The position numbers and the translations under genes were made by a program. Under the pieces are notes generated by a model. That model had not been told where the DNA came from. It worked only from the letters and a program-made list of their open reading frames with translations, and ran no database searches. A DNA stretch of 64,000 nucleotides from JBCBRD01 sp039819785 (GTDB taxonomy: Bacteria; Pseudomonadota; Alphaproteobacteria; Rhizobiales; Hyphomicrobiaceae): assembly GCA_039819785.1 (NCBI GenBank), contig JBCBRH010000017.1, positions 12,861 through 76,860 of the forward strand, in the 5' to 3' direction. Position 1 is the first letter of the stretch. The number at the start of each line of letters is the position of its first letter. Positions 43,301 to 53,531 of this stretch are shown here, piece after piece.

Positions 43301-46300
43301 CCTGCTCCGGGGCAGGGCGATACCGATGGCGATGGCCTCAAGGACGTCTATGAGACGGTCATTGATGGCAATGTGAATGACGGGTTTGTTGTCAACGAAG
43401 GTGTGACCGATCCGTTGACCGCGCAGGCCAACAACAATGGTTATCTGCCTGACGATGGCGATACGGCAGGCGGCGCTGCGATTGTTCCGCTGATCACGGA
43501 TCTCAATTGGCGCGATGCGAAGCGGGACAATACCGCGCCGATTGCCGAGGACGATGCGCTTACCGGCAATGAGGATACGAGCGTCAACGCCGATCTGTTT
43601 GCCGACAATGGCGCGGGCGATGCCGACCGCGATCCAGATGGCGACACCTTCACCGTGACCCGTGTGGCCGCTGACTCGAACGTGGCAGCGCTGGCGGGGC
43701 TGAGCGATGGGGCAGGTGTCGATACAGCAAGCGATGGCAGCGTCACGGTCTCTGGTTCGAACGGCGGGATGTTCACTGTCCAAGCCGAAGGTTCGGTCGT
43801 ATTCGACCCGGGTCAGGACTTCCAAGACCTGGCGGTTGGTGAAGACCGGACTACGCAAGTCGTCTATCAGATTGACGATGGCAACGGCGCGACTGATACC
43901 GCAGTTGTCACATATACAGTCACCGGGCTGAACGATCCGGTGACGCCTTTCGATCCGCTAGACCCGAACACGCCACCAGCTGATACCGATGCGTACATTC
44001 CTCATCAGGCCGGATTGGACGGTGCTGCGGTCACGTCTTTCAATTTGACGCCATACTTCACGGATGCCGACACGACTGACACGGTTTCCCTGTCGATTGA
44101 CCCGAACGAACTGCCAACCGGGCTGATGTTCAACCCAATGCCGGGTGTGATCTCGGGCACGCCAACGGCATCGGCGAGCCAGGGCGGACCGAACTCTGAT
44201 GGTGTTTATCCCATCACGGTGACGGCGAGCGATGGTAATGGCTCCGTAATCTCGACGACGGTTCGCTACACAATCAGCAACCCGGCTCCGATCGCTGAAA
44301 ACGATGACTTCACTGGTGATGAACAAACCGTCGTCGACGGGAATCTGTTTGCCGACAACGGCGCAGGCGATGTCGATCGAGACCCGGATGGAGATACGAT
44401 TACGGTGACGCGCGTGGCCGTTGGCTCAGACGTGTCGGCACTCTCCGGGCTGTCCGATGGGACAGGTCTGTCGACCACGATTGCCGGTACGCAGGGCGGT
44501 GTCTTTACGGTACTGCCAGATGGTTCGGTGACGTTTGATCCGAACGGTGGATTTGAAGGCCTGGGTGAAGGCGAGACTGAGACGACGCAGATCGTCTACC
44601 AGATCGACGATGGGCAGGGCGGAATCGACCAGGCTGTTGTGAGTTACACGGTGACCGGTGTGAACGATGCACCGCTGCCGCTGAACGATACGGCGTCGAC
44701 CGACCAGGATACGGCAACGACACTGACGCCGCTAGCCAACGACAGCGATGTGGACGGCCCGTCGCTTGAGATCACCGAGATCAACGGTGTGCCACTCGTG
44801 GGGGGTACGGCAACGTTGCCATCGGGCGCGATTGTTACGGTCGATAGCAATGGTATTCTGACCTACGACCCAAATGGTGCGTTCGATGATCTGCCGCCAG
44901 GTGCTGCGACGACCGATGTGCTTACATACACCGTGTCAGACAACGACCCAACGACCCCGATGTCGGAACACGCGGTCATCGAGGTGACGGTCACCGGTAC
45001 GCAGGGTGCCATCACAACGACGGACAACGCCAATCGTGTGGGCGAGGATGCGACGGCACCCGCGACTGGAAACATGATCACGGACGATGATGGTGATGGT
45101 GTCGACAGCCTTGTGGATGGATTGCCACGATCGCAGATCAATTTCGGCGTGGACTTTGCTGATGAAGCCAGCGTGCTTGGCGCCACGACAATTGACGGGG
45201 TTGAGGTCACGATCGCAACCGGAGGCGACCTCACGTTGGTGAACGGCCAATACGGGACGGCCGAACACAACATGCAAGGCGGCGAGAACGGTTTCATGGT
45301 CGTTCAGCAGAACGCAAGCGCGCTCAACACGGCCAACGCACTTGAGACGAGTTTTGCCTTCGACCAGGCGATTGAGAATGTCTCGTTCAATGTCCTTGAT
45401 GTGGATCGAGCTTCAGACTTCAGTTCGCAGGATCAAGTGCAGGTTTTAGCGTATGATGCATCAGGTACGCAGGTTCCGGTTACAGTCCGGGCCAACACGG
45501 TCTTTACGGATCAGGTTGGCGATGCGTTTACGGGCGAGCTGTCGGGCGTTGATGGGACCAACACCAACGGCAATCTTTATGTCGAGATCGCCGGACCGGT
45601 GAGCCGGATCGTGGTTGCGACGACGTCTGGACCGGATGTGACGGCGACGAATCCTGGAACGCAGCTGATCGGTATTGGCGATGTCTCATGGGATCATGCC
45701 ACCGGCAACGTTTTGACCGTGCGAGATGTCAATGGCCAAACCAACCCTGCTACCGATATCACAGGCACCTATGGCACGCTCGATTGGAATGACGGTGGAG
45801 GCTACAGCTATGCCGTCAACGCGGCGAACGCAGCTGTTCAGGCGTTGGATGATGGGGAAGCTCTGACAGACACATTCACCTATACGGCGGTTGATTCCAG
45901 TGGTCAGGCGTCGACCTCTACACTGACGATCACGATCGGTGGAACGAATGATGCGCCGAAGGTTCAGGACCCGAACGCGCCAGGTGTGGACGCGCCAAAA
46001 TTTGCGCTGCCAGACCTCGTCAATAACGATGCCGATCCCCTCACTGGTGGTACGGAGGTGGACCTTGGGCAATACTTCTTCGATGTGGAAACAGGCGACA
46101 CACTTGCCTTCAATATTTCTGGATTGCCAGCGGGTCTGACTTTTGATCCAGCCAGCGGCACTGTTACCGGGACTATCGATTCGTCCGCGTCTGTAGGTGG
46201 GCCGCTGGGCGATGGCGTCTATCCGGTAAGCGTTGAAGTCAGCGACGGAACCGATACGACGACGGTGACGTTCGACTGGACGATCAGCAACCCGCCGCCG

Positions 46301-49300
46301 GCTGCGGAAGACGATGCGTTCACAACTGACGAAGATGTGGCGCTATCTGACAACGTGATCGCACCAGACGGCGATGGAGACGGCGGGACGGCCGGTGGCG
46401 ATCCAGACGGTGATGCAATCACGCTTCAAAGCGTCTTGGATGCTGGCAACAACGTTATTGCGTTCAACGTGCCAACACAGTTGTCCGATGGCTCCGGTGA
46501 ACTGACGATCCGAACCGATGGGTCGTTCGACTTCACGCCGAACCCATCTTTCAATGGCACAGCAACGTTCGACTATGTCCTTGTGGACGCTGATGGGGCG
46601 ACGGATACCGCCACGGCCAGACTGACCATCGTACCGGTCAATGATCCGCCGGTCCTAAATCTCGACACCGACAACGACAGCGGCACGCCGGGCGATCTTT
46701 CCGATGATGATGCCGATGACGCAAACTTCGCTGTGACCTTCACCGAAGGTGACGCGGCTGTTGGTGTCGTCGATGGTGATGTTGCGGTGATCGACCTCGA
46801 TAATGTTGCGATGACCACGTTGGTTGTCGACATTGCAGGCCTCGTTGATCTCGATCAGCCTGGTGCTGAAGCGATCACGATTGGTGGCGAAAAGATGGGG
46901 CTTGAGTCCAACGCGCTGGCGACGGTGACGGCGGGCGGCACTAATTTCCTTCTAAACTATCAGGTAGATGTGGCTGGTGAGCGAGGTCAGTTGACGATTA
47001 CGTCGGCATCACCATTGGCGCCGACCATGCCGATCAGTGACATCGACATGTTGCTCGCGACGTTGACTTACGAAAATGCAAGTGATGACCCGGACGCGGG
47101 GGACCGGACATTTACTTTCACGGCGACCGACCCGCTTGGCGCGGCTTCCAACAGCCCGGTTGCCACAGTCAGCGTTGTTCCTGTCAACGACGCACCGGTC
47201 ATTGAGGCCTCACTGCCGAACCTGATGAATGCGGATAGCGACGCCTACACCGGTGTTGTGGGTGGGGATACAACGACATTCGAACCCGTTGATCTCAATC
47301 CGTTCTTCTCTGACGTCGACCACACCGATCCTGAATTGACGATCACGGCAACGAACCTGCCGACGGGTCTGTCGGTGATGGACAACGAGATTGTCGGAAC
47401 CATTGATCGCTCGGCCTCGCAAGGTGGAAACACCGCAACACCGGGTGTCTATGAGGTGACCGTGACGGCAACGGATCGGGATGGCGAAGCCGTTCCACAG
47501 ACCTTTACCTGGACGGTGACGAACCCAGTACCGATTGCGGAAAACGAGACGGGCACGCTGAGCGAAGACGACCTGCAGCTTGCAGGCGATGTGATTGGTG
47601 CGGCCGCAGGTCAGGCAGGCGATGTCGCAGATAACGATCCTGATGGTGATGTCATTGTGGTGACGTCGGTTGCCAACGGCGCGGACACGGCAATTGTTGG
47701 GGCTGGCGCGCCAGCAATGGTACGTGGTGATGAGGGTGGCACGTTTGTTCTCAACGGTTACGGCTCCTACACCTTTGCTCCCGGTGATGACTTCAACGGT
47801 TTGGCTGTTGGCGAGAGCGTTGACACCGAGGTGACATACACAATCACCGATGCCGATGGTGCTGCCGATACTGCTACGCTGACGATCACGGTCACCGGTG
47901 TGAACGATGCCCCGATCCCGGTCGACCCGGCTCAACCGCCGATTGATCCGCTGAACCCACCATCGGGCGTGCCGTTCGATCCGCAGTCGCCGTTCACACC
48001 GCCGATCGATCCGCTTGACTACATCCCGGGTCAAACGGGCGAGGATAGCGTATGGCAGACGCCGTTGAACCTGACGCCCTACTTCGGTGACCCGGATAGT
48101 TCGGATGCCGTGGTCTTGACCATCGATCTGGCTGACTTACCGCCGGGTCTGACTTTCGACGGTACAGCAATCACCGGGAGACCGACGCCTGAAGCAAGTC
48201 AGCTGACAAACGTACCAGGTGGTGTGCCGGGAACCTATGTGATCCCTGTGACGGCGACCGACCCGCATGGGGCAACGTTCACAACGAATGTGACGTACTC
48301 GATCACGAATCCAGTGCCTATTGCGGAAGATGACTCGCTGGTGGGGGATGAAGACACGGTCACGGTTGGTCAGGTGTTCGATAACAACGGCGTCGCGATC
48401 GACAGTGATCCCGACGGTGACACGATCATGGTGTCCGCGGTTGATGGTCTGCCAGCAAACCTTGGGCAGCCGGTGACGGGCTCAAACGGTGGGGTCTTCA
48501 CCATTGAAGCCGATGGAACGGTGACGTTTGATCCATCCGGTCACTTCGAAGCGCTTAAGCCTGGCGAAAGCGTGGCGACGAAGGTCACGTACACGATTAC
48601 CGATGGCAACGGAGGTACGGATACCGCCACGGTTACATACACTGTAACCGGTCTTGATGATGCGCCGCTGGTTGGGACCCCTTCGCTTAACCAGAGCCAT
48701 GAGGACGGAGAAACAATCCAGCCGGTTGATTTGTCAGGGGCCATTGATAACCCGACGGGCAACCCGCTGACGTTTTCTGCAGACGGACTGCCGCCTGGCC
48801 TGACCATTGATCCGACGACGGGTGAAGTTACGGGCACGGTCGATGTAAACGCCAGCCTTGGCGGGCCGTATCCTGTGACCCTGACGGCGAACGATCCTCT
48901 CATTGGCCAAACAGCCACGACGCCGATCCTGTGGTCAGTTTCCAATCCGCCGCCGGTCGCTGAAGATGATACGACGGCGACGGCTATCGACACGCCGGTT
49001 ACCGTATCGGTGATCGGCAACGATAGCGATCCAGATGGTGATGATCTTCGTGTTGACGCCATCACGACGCCGCCCGTTGGCGGGATCGTTGTGATCAACG
49101 CTGACGGCACCGTGACCTACACGCCGAACGCCGGGTTCAGCGGGACCGAAACGTTCACCTATGAAGTGAGTGATGGGAACGGTGGCGTCGATACGGCGGA
49201 CGTGACAGTCGTGATCGGCGGGCCGGCGCCAAGCGGGATGCCAACGACGATACCTCTTGCGGCACAGGCAAATGCCGACGCCGAGACGATTACTCCGGTT

Positions 49301-52300
49301 GATGTGTCGATGGCCTTCAATGCTCCAGGTGGCCAGCCTCTGACCTTCACGGCAACTGATTTGCCTCCGGGGCTTGAGATTGACCCAACAACTGGCGTGG
49401 TCTCAGGCACGATTGATCCATCGGCAAGTGCCTCCGGGCCGTTCGAAGTCACCGTCACGGCGGTAGATCCAGATGGCAATACGGCGTCTCAAACCTTCAC
49501 GTGGGCGGTTTCCAATCCGGTGCCGACGGCTGTGGCCGACCAAGTCTCAACCGCGCTTGATACGCCCGTGACGCTGTCGGTCGTTGCCAATGACGTGGAC
49601 CCTGATGGGGATGGTTTGTCGGTCTACTCAATCAATGGTGTGCCAAGCAATGGCATCGTTATCATGAACGATGACGGCACGGTGACGTACACACCGGACA
49701 CGGACTTTTCCGGCACCGATACGTTCACCTATCTGGTGACGGACGGTGAGGGTGGGTTTGACGATGCTACGGTGACGGTTGTTGTCGGCGATCCTGCACC
49801 GGCTGTGCCGACCGTGACGCCGTTGACGCCAGCCGGCGGACCAGATGGCGAAACGATTAAGCCGATTGATACGGGTGCTGCTTTCTTAGAACCTGACGGT
49901 CATCCGCTGACTTTCACAGCGACGGGGCTGCCCGAGGGGCTGACGATTGATCCGATGACAGGTGAGATTACGGGTGCGTTGCAGGCGGATGCGAGCCAGG
50001 GGGGGCCAAATGGTGACGGGACTTATCCCGTTGCCGTGACCGGGACTGATCCGGATGGCAATCAGGTGACCACAACACTTGTTTTCACGGCAACGAATCC
50101 TGCGCCTGAAGCCGATGACGATGTGGCCTCGACGGCACCGAATGTGCCGGTTGTCATTAGCGTCGTTGCGAACGATTCAGATGGTGGTGACGATGCCGAT
50201 GGCCTGACCGTAACGGCGATTGCGACACCACCTAAAAACGGGACGGTTGTGATCAACGGCGATGACACGGTCACCTACACGCCCGATGCAGGCTTCGAAG
50301 GGACGGACACGTTTACTTACGAAGTGAGTGACGGCCAGGGTGGGACTGACGTTGCCACGGTGCGTGTTGATGTGACGCCGACACCGACAGGGCTCACCAG
50401 CATTCCGGTTGTGCCGAACCAAGCGGGTCAGGATGCTGTCCCGATGCCTCCGGTCGATATGTCCGAGGTGTTGAGCGATCCCGAAGGTGAACCGCTGATG
50501 TTCACGTCAATCGATCTGCCGCCAGGTCTGATGATTAATCCAGCGACGGGGGTCATCTCAGGGACGCCTACGTCGGATGCCAGTCAGGGCGGAGATGATC
50601 TGGTCAACGCTCCGGGGATCTACACCACAACGGTGATTGGAACAGACCCGACCGGTAACGCAACGCAGGTGACGGTGAGCTATTCGATCACCAACCCTTC
50701 ACCGGTTGCCGAAGACGATAGATTGACCGGTGATGAAGATACGCCCCTGACCGCAGGCCTGTTTGACCCGAACGGCACGGCAACGGGTGATGTCGACCCG
50801 GATGAGGACGTGATCACCGTGACACGGGTTGCCGCTGGTAACGACGTGGCGGCACTTGATCAGATCACCCATGGCACGGATGTCGGGGTTGCGATTCTCG
50901 GCTCAGCCGGTGGTGAATTTACGGTCCTGTCAAATGGTACGGTGACTTTCGATCCTGCTGGTGACTTCGAAGATCTGGGTGTGGGTGAAACGGCTGTAAC
51001 CGAGATTGTCTACCAGATCGATGATGGACAGGGTGGGACCGACCAGGCCGTTGTCACTTACACGGTGACCGGTGTGAATGATGCGCCGATCCCGGTTGAT
51101 CCGACGCAACCGACCGTCGACCCGAACGATCCAACACTTTCGGTTCCGGTCGACCCACAAACGCCGTTCGCGCCACCGGCCGATCCGCAAGACTACATCC
51201 CGGCTCAGTCGGGGCAGGATGCGGTCGCTCAGCCTGATCTTGATCTGACGCCATATTTCGGTGACCCCGATCGCTTGGATCAGGTGACCGTTTCGATTGA
51301 CCCGAACGACCTGCCGCCAGGTCTGACGTTTGATCCGGTGAAGGTTGTTATATCCGGGATGCCAGCGTCGGATGCGTCACAGCAGACCAATGTGGTGAAC
51401 GGCACACCCGGCGTCTACGTGATCCCGGTCACGGCGACCGATCCCCATGGTGCAACGTTCACTACGAATGTGACCTATACGCTCACTAACCCAGCACCGG
51501 TGGCTGAAGACGACGTGTTGAATGGCGATGAAGATACGCAGGTCACCGTGAGCTTGTTTGATCCGAACGGCACGGCGATAGGTGATACCGACCCGGACGG
51601 CGACGTCATTGTCGTCAGCGCGATCAACGGTGATCCGACACTGGTCGGAACGCAGGTGCCTGGCTCAAACGGCGGTACGTTCAGCGTGCAACCGGATGGG
51701 AACGTGGTGTTTGACCCATCAGATGACTTCCAGGGGCTTGGCGTCGGTCAGATGTCGACAACTCAAGTGACGTACACGGTCAACGATAACCAAGGTGGTA
51801 CGGACACGGCCACGGTTGTTTACACGGTGACCGGAGTGAACGATGCGCCGATCCCGGTTGATCCAACTCAGCCTCCGATTGATCCAAACGACCCGCCGCT
51901 GAACGTACCGTTTGATCCGCAGACGCCGCTCGTGCCGCCAATTGACCCGCTTGACTATGTTCCGGTTCAGCCGGGCGGTGATGCGGTTCTTCAGCCCGAC
52001 CTGGATCTGACACCTTACTTTGGTGATCCAGATGGCCCGGACGCGGTGACCTTGTCTGTTGATCCAAACGACCTGCCGCTTGGTTTGACGTTCGATCCGG
52101 CAACGGGTGTGATCTCAGGAACACCGACGTCATGTGCGAGCCAAGGTGGACCGAACAGCGATGGGGTCTATCCGATCTCCGTGACAGCGACGGACCCGTC
52201 AGGCGCCACATTCACGACTGTTGTGACATATGCGATCACCAACACGCCGCCGGCTGCAAGTCCGGACGTCACAACGGGCAGGTTCGAGGCTGATATCGTT

Positions 52301-53257
52301 GTCGACCTTCTCGCCAACGACCGCGACCCGGATGGTGATGCGATCCAGGTGGTTTCTGCGACGGTTGATCCGGCTGCTGGGACCGTGGCCTTTGATGGAC
52401 AAGACTATGTGTTCACTCCTGCGCCAGGATATGCCGGCGATGCGGTGATCACCTACGTGATCACAGATGCCGATGGCGCACAAAGCGTCTCGACGCATAC
52501 CGTGACTGTCCCACCAGGGCCGATTGTGCAAGACGCCCCAACAGGTCCTTCGAACGGTGCGCCAACGCTTGATCCGTTCGAAGCTCCGCCGCTCGATACT
52601 GACGGGATCGTATTGGATACGGTTGCGGGTCTCGAACCTGAGTTTGAATCTCAGTCCATCCTGGATGTCAGCGGAATCGTCGTCAGCACCGTCAATGGGG
52701 TCAACGGTCTCAGAGGATTTGGAGACATCGGGACTGGAAACGGCAGTGTGGGTCGGGTCATCCAAGATACGGCTACGTTGTCTGAGTTGTCCAACGCAGC
52801 TAACCTTGCCTTTGACAATCGCTTTGGTTCACCAGAACCAGACCCGCTCTTTGGCTTCTCCATTCGTATGGATGTGCCGACGATCGGTAACGCCATTGGG
52901 GAAGCAGGTGTTGGTCAGATCGTGGTCGAAACCTTGAAGCGAGATCAGGTTATCTACCTTCAGGTCAGCAATACGTTTGGTGCTGCCGGGCATGGGGAAG
53001 TCCAGGCTTACAAGGTCAGCCTTCCAGACGGGGCGCCCCTGCCGCGGTGGGTCAGCCAGGCTGATCAGGGCGTACTTTTGGCAGACGTTCCGGCTGAAGG
53101 CGGGGTTCTTGATCTCAAGATCACCGCGATCCTGGAGGACGGAACGACGTCCCAACGTGGTGTCAGTCTCGAGCTTTCGAATGGCGAGATCCGACCACTG
53201 GACGTGCCGGATATTGAACCTGGCAAGACGTTCGAAGAACAATTGCAGGCGCAATAA
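40325..53257 (+). CDS. giant LEPR-motif/DUF4347 cadherin-like repeat protein (putative adhesin)
   Basis: A 4310-residue protein. The N-terminus is basic without a Sec signal; LALEPRIVFDAA near residue 116-125 is the LEPR-type motif found at the start of large type I secreted proteins. Residues ~186-345 are a DUF4347 domain (IAFVDRSVEDAG, IHIISHGQAGELRLGTATL, ILIYGCNFGA). Three Asp-rich thrombospondin-3-like calcium segments lie near 727, 875 and 975 (DTDGDGVADLIDVDDDNDGI). From ~1072 to ~4058 cadherin-like modules (AEDDxLxGDED ... DPDGDxIxVTxV ... FDP) alternate with Ig-like modules (LPPGLTFDPATGVISGTPTS). The end, GKTFEEQLQAQ, resembles such proteins. I count only two cysteines. Probable surface adhesin; export by a type I system is inferred from the architecture. 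Confidence 0.9.
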   Translation: MLYDPPRFSDADAIHRAQRALHPLRSSSSRLALRAFFGALSAVANRKAWHRLTKADRPNLGLMALSFRILKYKSKRRVRRARAALFRTLKSTKSKSVEGQLPYGQPAQGPSRLLALEPRIVFDAAMVETADAAADQVAQQQAEAAVQVAQHGESGAGGSGDTAETEAGSDLFDFQIGDVGQGANQEIAFVDRSVEDAGAILSAFGPQVEIVFIESYADGVQQIASALAGRDDIDVIHIISHGQAGELRLGTATLSESAMRGGYADELTGIGAALGSNADILIYGCNFGADAKGASAVEALGELTGADIAASDDDTGHADLGGDWDLEVEAGAIEAEAVEAADWNHVLAPLEISATNPPVLTQGGTVDLGPNINPLVTGSAFVPAPTYSEALWTNAGTVGGVAIDLRATVLSRSLPDDMAILFQNIGDDPTVVVLTGPGGAGGTAQIVWEVFQSGTNQTVAAFGAPTITVSDIDGNGAPNTIETVAPALDGLLSAEIDGGSELQLSAANGIVTATGTSQDPTNGLTNTRPSAAVKFSWSERSSWTISYTAERGEDGRLYQNDGDGDFVFLPPTTIIEFAQLDLDANDSTASGTASLTQHGNDGTPTQIVDVDTTISNVSATLNGGSLSLTNPQAGDTLSVNGVTGNAGTVPGTSISFVISGPTVTFSGSGTAADYETALKSVQFVSTTATNSLFDRTFNVVISTPDGAGGAINTDIAVATVQLVEQPDTDGDGVADLIDVDDDNDGILDTVEGYVPGGVTGAFPFYTYAPVVGQFAAGPYTVSWDINGSLVSAQIQDLAAFGQFLNNNDPDGQEWTVDPVTSAVVRSPTPAPDFSQASADILATYGTITVTHSQTGSPSSLNANVTGGLTTEQSRNTDGDGLADHLDIDSDDDGITDNIEAQTTAGYIAPSGVGAGITDANNDGLDDVYDTRNVTSGTAAATAVDARIAPVNTDAAGTAGVTYTADATPDYLDLDSDGDGIGDSAENGLGAAFPAPGQGDTDGDGLKDVYETVIDGNVNDGFVVNEGVTDPLTAQANNNGYLPDDGDTAGGAAIVPLITDLNWRDAKRDNTAPIAEDDALTGNEDTSVNADLFADNGAGDADRDPDGDTFTVTRVAADSNVAALAGLSDGAGVDTASDGSVTVSGSNGGMFTVQAEGSVVFDPGQDFQDLAVGEDRTTQVVYQIDDGNGATDTAVVTYTVTGLNDPVTPFDPLDPNTPPADTDAYIPHQAGLDGAAVTSFNLTPYFTDADTTDTVSLSIDPNELPTGLMFNPMPGVISGTPTASASQGGPNSDGVYPITVTASDGNGSVISTTVRYTISNPAPIAENDDFTGDEQTVVDGNLFADNGAGDVDRDPDGDTITVTRVAVGSDVSALSGLSDGTGLSTTIAGTQGGVFTVLPDGSVTFDPNGGFEGLGEGETETTQIVYQIDDGQGGIDQAVVSYTVTGVNDAPLPLNDTASTDQDTATTLTPLANDSDVDGPSLEITEINGVPLVGGTATLPSGAIVTVDSNGILTYDPNGAFDDLPPGAATTDVLTYTVSDNDPTTPMSEHAVIEVTVTGTQGAITTTDNANRVGEDATAPATGNMITDDDGDGVDSLVDGLPRSQINFGVDFADEASVLGATTIDGVEVTIATGGDLTLVNGQYGTAEHNMQGGENGFMVVQQNASALNTANALETSFAFDQAIENVSFNVLDVDRASDFSSQDQVQVLAYDASGTQVPVTVRANTVFTDQVGDAFTGELSGVDGTNTNGNLYVEIAGPVSRIVVATTSGPDVTATNPGTQLIGIGDVSWDHATGNVLTVRDVNGQTNPATDITGTYGTLDWNDGGGYSYAVNAANAAVQALDDGEALTDTFTYTAVDSSGQASTSTLTITIGGTNDAPKVQDPNAPGVDAPKFALPDLVNNDADPLTGGTEVDLGQYFFDVETGDTLAFNISGLPAGLTFDPASGTVTGTIDSSASVGGPLGDGVYPVSVEVSDGTDTTTVTFDWTISNPPPAAEDDAFTTDEDVALSDNVIAPDGDGDGGTAGGDPDGDAITLQSVLDAGNNVIAFNVPTQLSDGSGELTIRTDGSFDFTPNPSFNGTATFDYVLVDADGATDTATARLTIVPVNDPPVLNLDTDNDSGTPGDLSDDDADDANFAVTFTEGDAAVGVVDGDVAVIDLDNVAMTTLVVDIAGLVDLDQPGAEAITIGGEKMGLESNALATVTAGGTNFLLNYQVDVAGERGQLTITSASPLAPTMPISDIDMLLATLTYENASDDPDAGDRTFTFTATDPLGAASNSPVATVSVVPVNDAPVIEASLPNLMNADSDAYTGVVGGDTTTFEPVDLNPFFSDVDHTDPELTITATNLPTGLSVMDNEIVGTIDRSASQGGNTATPGVYEVTVTATDRDGEAVPQTFTWTVTNPVPIAENETGTLSEDDLQLAGDVIGAAAGQAGDVADNDPDGDVIVVTSVANGADTAIVGAGAPAMVRGDEGGTFVLNGYGSYTFAPGDDFNGLAVGESVDTEVTYTITDADGAADTATLTITVTGVNDAPIPVDPAQPPIDPLNPPSGVPFDPQSPFTPPIDPLDYIPGQTGEDSVWQTPLNLTPYFGDPDSSDAVVLTIDLADLPPGLTFDGTAITGRPTPEASQLTNVPGGVPGTYVIPVTATDPHGATFTTNVTYSITNPVPIAEDDSLVGDEDTVTVGQVFDNNGVAIDSDPDGDTIMVSAVDGLPANLGQPVTGSNGGVFTIEADGTVTFDPSGHFEALKPGESVATKVTYTITDGNGGTDTATVTYTVTGLDDAPLVGTPSLNQSHEDGETIQPVDLSGAIDNPTGNPLTFSADGLPPGLTIDPTTGEVTGTVDVNASLGGPYPVTLTANDPLIGQTATTPILWSVSNPPPVAEDDTTATAIDTPVTVSVIGNDSDPDGDDLRVDAITTPPVGGIVVINADGTVTYTPNAGFSGTETFTYEVSDGNGGVDTADVTVVIGGPAPSGMPTTIPLAAQANADAETITPVDVSMAFNAPGGQPLTFTATDLPPGLEIDPTTGVVSGTIDPSASASGPFEVTVTAVDPDGNTASQTFTWAVSNPVPTAVADQVSTALDTPVTLSVVANDVDPDGDGLSVYSINGVPSNGIVIMNDDGTVTYTPDTDFSGTDTFTYLVTDGEGGFDDATVTVVVGDPAPAVPTVTPLTPAGGPDGETIKPIDTGAAFLEPDGHPLTFTATGLPEGLTIDPMTGEITGALQADASQGGPNGDGTYPVAVTGTDPDGNQVTTTLVFTATNPAPEADDDVASTAPNVPVVISVVANDSDGGDDADGLTVTAIATPPKNGTVVINGDDTVTYTPDAGFEGTDTFTYEVSDGQGGTDVATVRVDVTPTPTGLTSIPVVPNQAGQDAVPMPPVDMSEVLSDPEGEPLMFTSIDLPPGLMINPATGVISGTPTSDASQGGDDLVNAPGIYTTTVIGTDPTGNATQVTVSYSITNPSPVAEDDRLTGDEDTPLTAGLFDPNGTATGDVDPDEDVITVTRVAAGNDVAALDQITHGTDVGVAILGSAGGEFTVLSNGTVTFDPAGDFEDLGVGETAVTEIVYQIDDGQGGTDQAVVTYTVTGVNDAPIPVDPTQPTVDPNDPTLSVPVDPQTPFAPPADPQDYIPAQSGQDAVAQPDLDLTPYFGDPDRLDQVTVSIDPNDLPPGLTFDPVKVVISGMPASDASQQTNVVNGTPGVYVIPVTATDPHGATFTTNVTYTLTNPAPVAEDDVLNGDEDTQVTVSLFDPNGTAIGDTDPDGDVIVVSAINGDPTLVGTQVPGSNGGTFSVQPDGNVVFDPSDDFQGLGVGQMSTTQVTYTVNDNQGGTDTATVVYTVTGVNDAPIPVDPTQPPIDPNDPPLNVPFDPQTPLVPPIDPLDYVPVQPGGDAVLQPDLDLTPYFGDPDGPDAVTLSVDPNDLPLGLTFDPATGVISGTPTSCASQGGPNSDGVYPISVTATDPSGATFTTVVTYAITNTPPAASPDVTTGRFEADIVVDLLANDRDPDGDAIQVVSATVDPAAGTVAFDGQDYVFTPAPGYAGDAVITYVITDADGAQSVSTHTVTVPPGPIVQDAPTGPSNGAPTLDPFEAPPLDTDGIVLDTVAGLEPEFESQSILDVSGIVVSTVNGVNGLRGFGDIGTGNGSVGRVIQDTATLSELSNAANLAFDNRFGSPEPDPLFGFSIRMDVPTIGNAIGEAGVGQIVVETLKRDQVIYLQVSNTFGAAGHGEVQAYKVSLPDGAPLPRWVSQADQGVLLADVPAEGGVLDLKITAILEDGTTSQRGVSLELSNGEIRPLDVPDIEPGKTFEEQLQAQ
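47911..51970 (+). repeat. proline-rich inter-module repeat inside the giant gene (three main copies)
   Basis: A linker of about 41 residues with the pattern PIPVDPTQPPIDPNDP ... PLDYIPGQ occurs at 47911-48034, 51086-51208 and 51848-51970, with a weaker copy near 43945-44010. The last two are 762 bases apart and clearly similar at the DNA level, so a ~760-bp double module appears to be the duplication unit. Confidence 0.8.
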
Positions 53258-53307
53258 TTGCCGCGCGGCGCTAGCTGGAAATCGTCTTACTTCTCGTAAA
53301 GGAAAAT

Positions 53308-53339
53308 GGCCCGTCTCAGGTTTGAGGCGGGCCGTTTTT
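53308..53339 (+). terminator. Rho-independent terminator after the giant gene
   Basis: GGCCCGTCTC (53308-53317) pairs with GAGGCGGGCC (53324-53333) with one G-T pair and a six-base loop, followed by G and five Ts. It separates the giant gene from the Rieske/glutamate-synthase gene. Confidence 0.9.
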
Positions 53340-53531
53340 CATGCGGAATGACTTGTTCGGTCATCCAGCCTCACACGAAAGTGAGGTGGAGCGCATTGTG
53401 GAGCGCGTGGCAATGTGGTCTTGCCCGGCGGGGCTATGTTCATCAGTGTGCGAGCAGATGCCTGGAGGCACCCGAATGGTGGTCTGCGGCCGGGCTTAGA
53501 ACGAGAACGCATTTCCGACGGAGGGGACGTC

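Noticed and set aside
42878..43858. Long open frame (about 326 codons) antisense to the giant repeat gene, and several others inside it
   Set aside because: They are by-products of the GC-rich repetitive codon pattern of the 12.9-kb gene; products are Arg/Val-rich and resemble no family.
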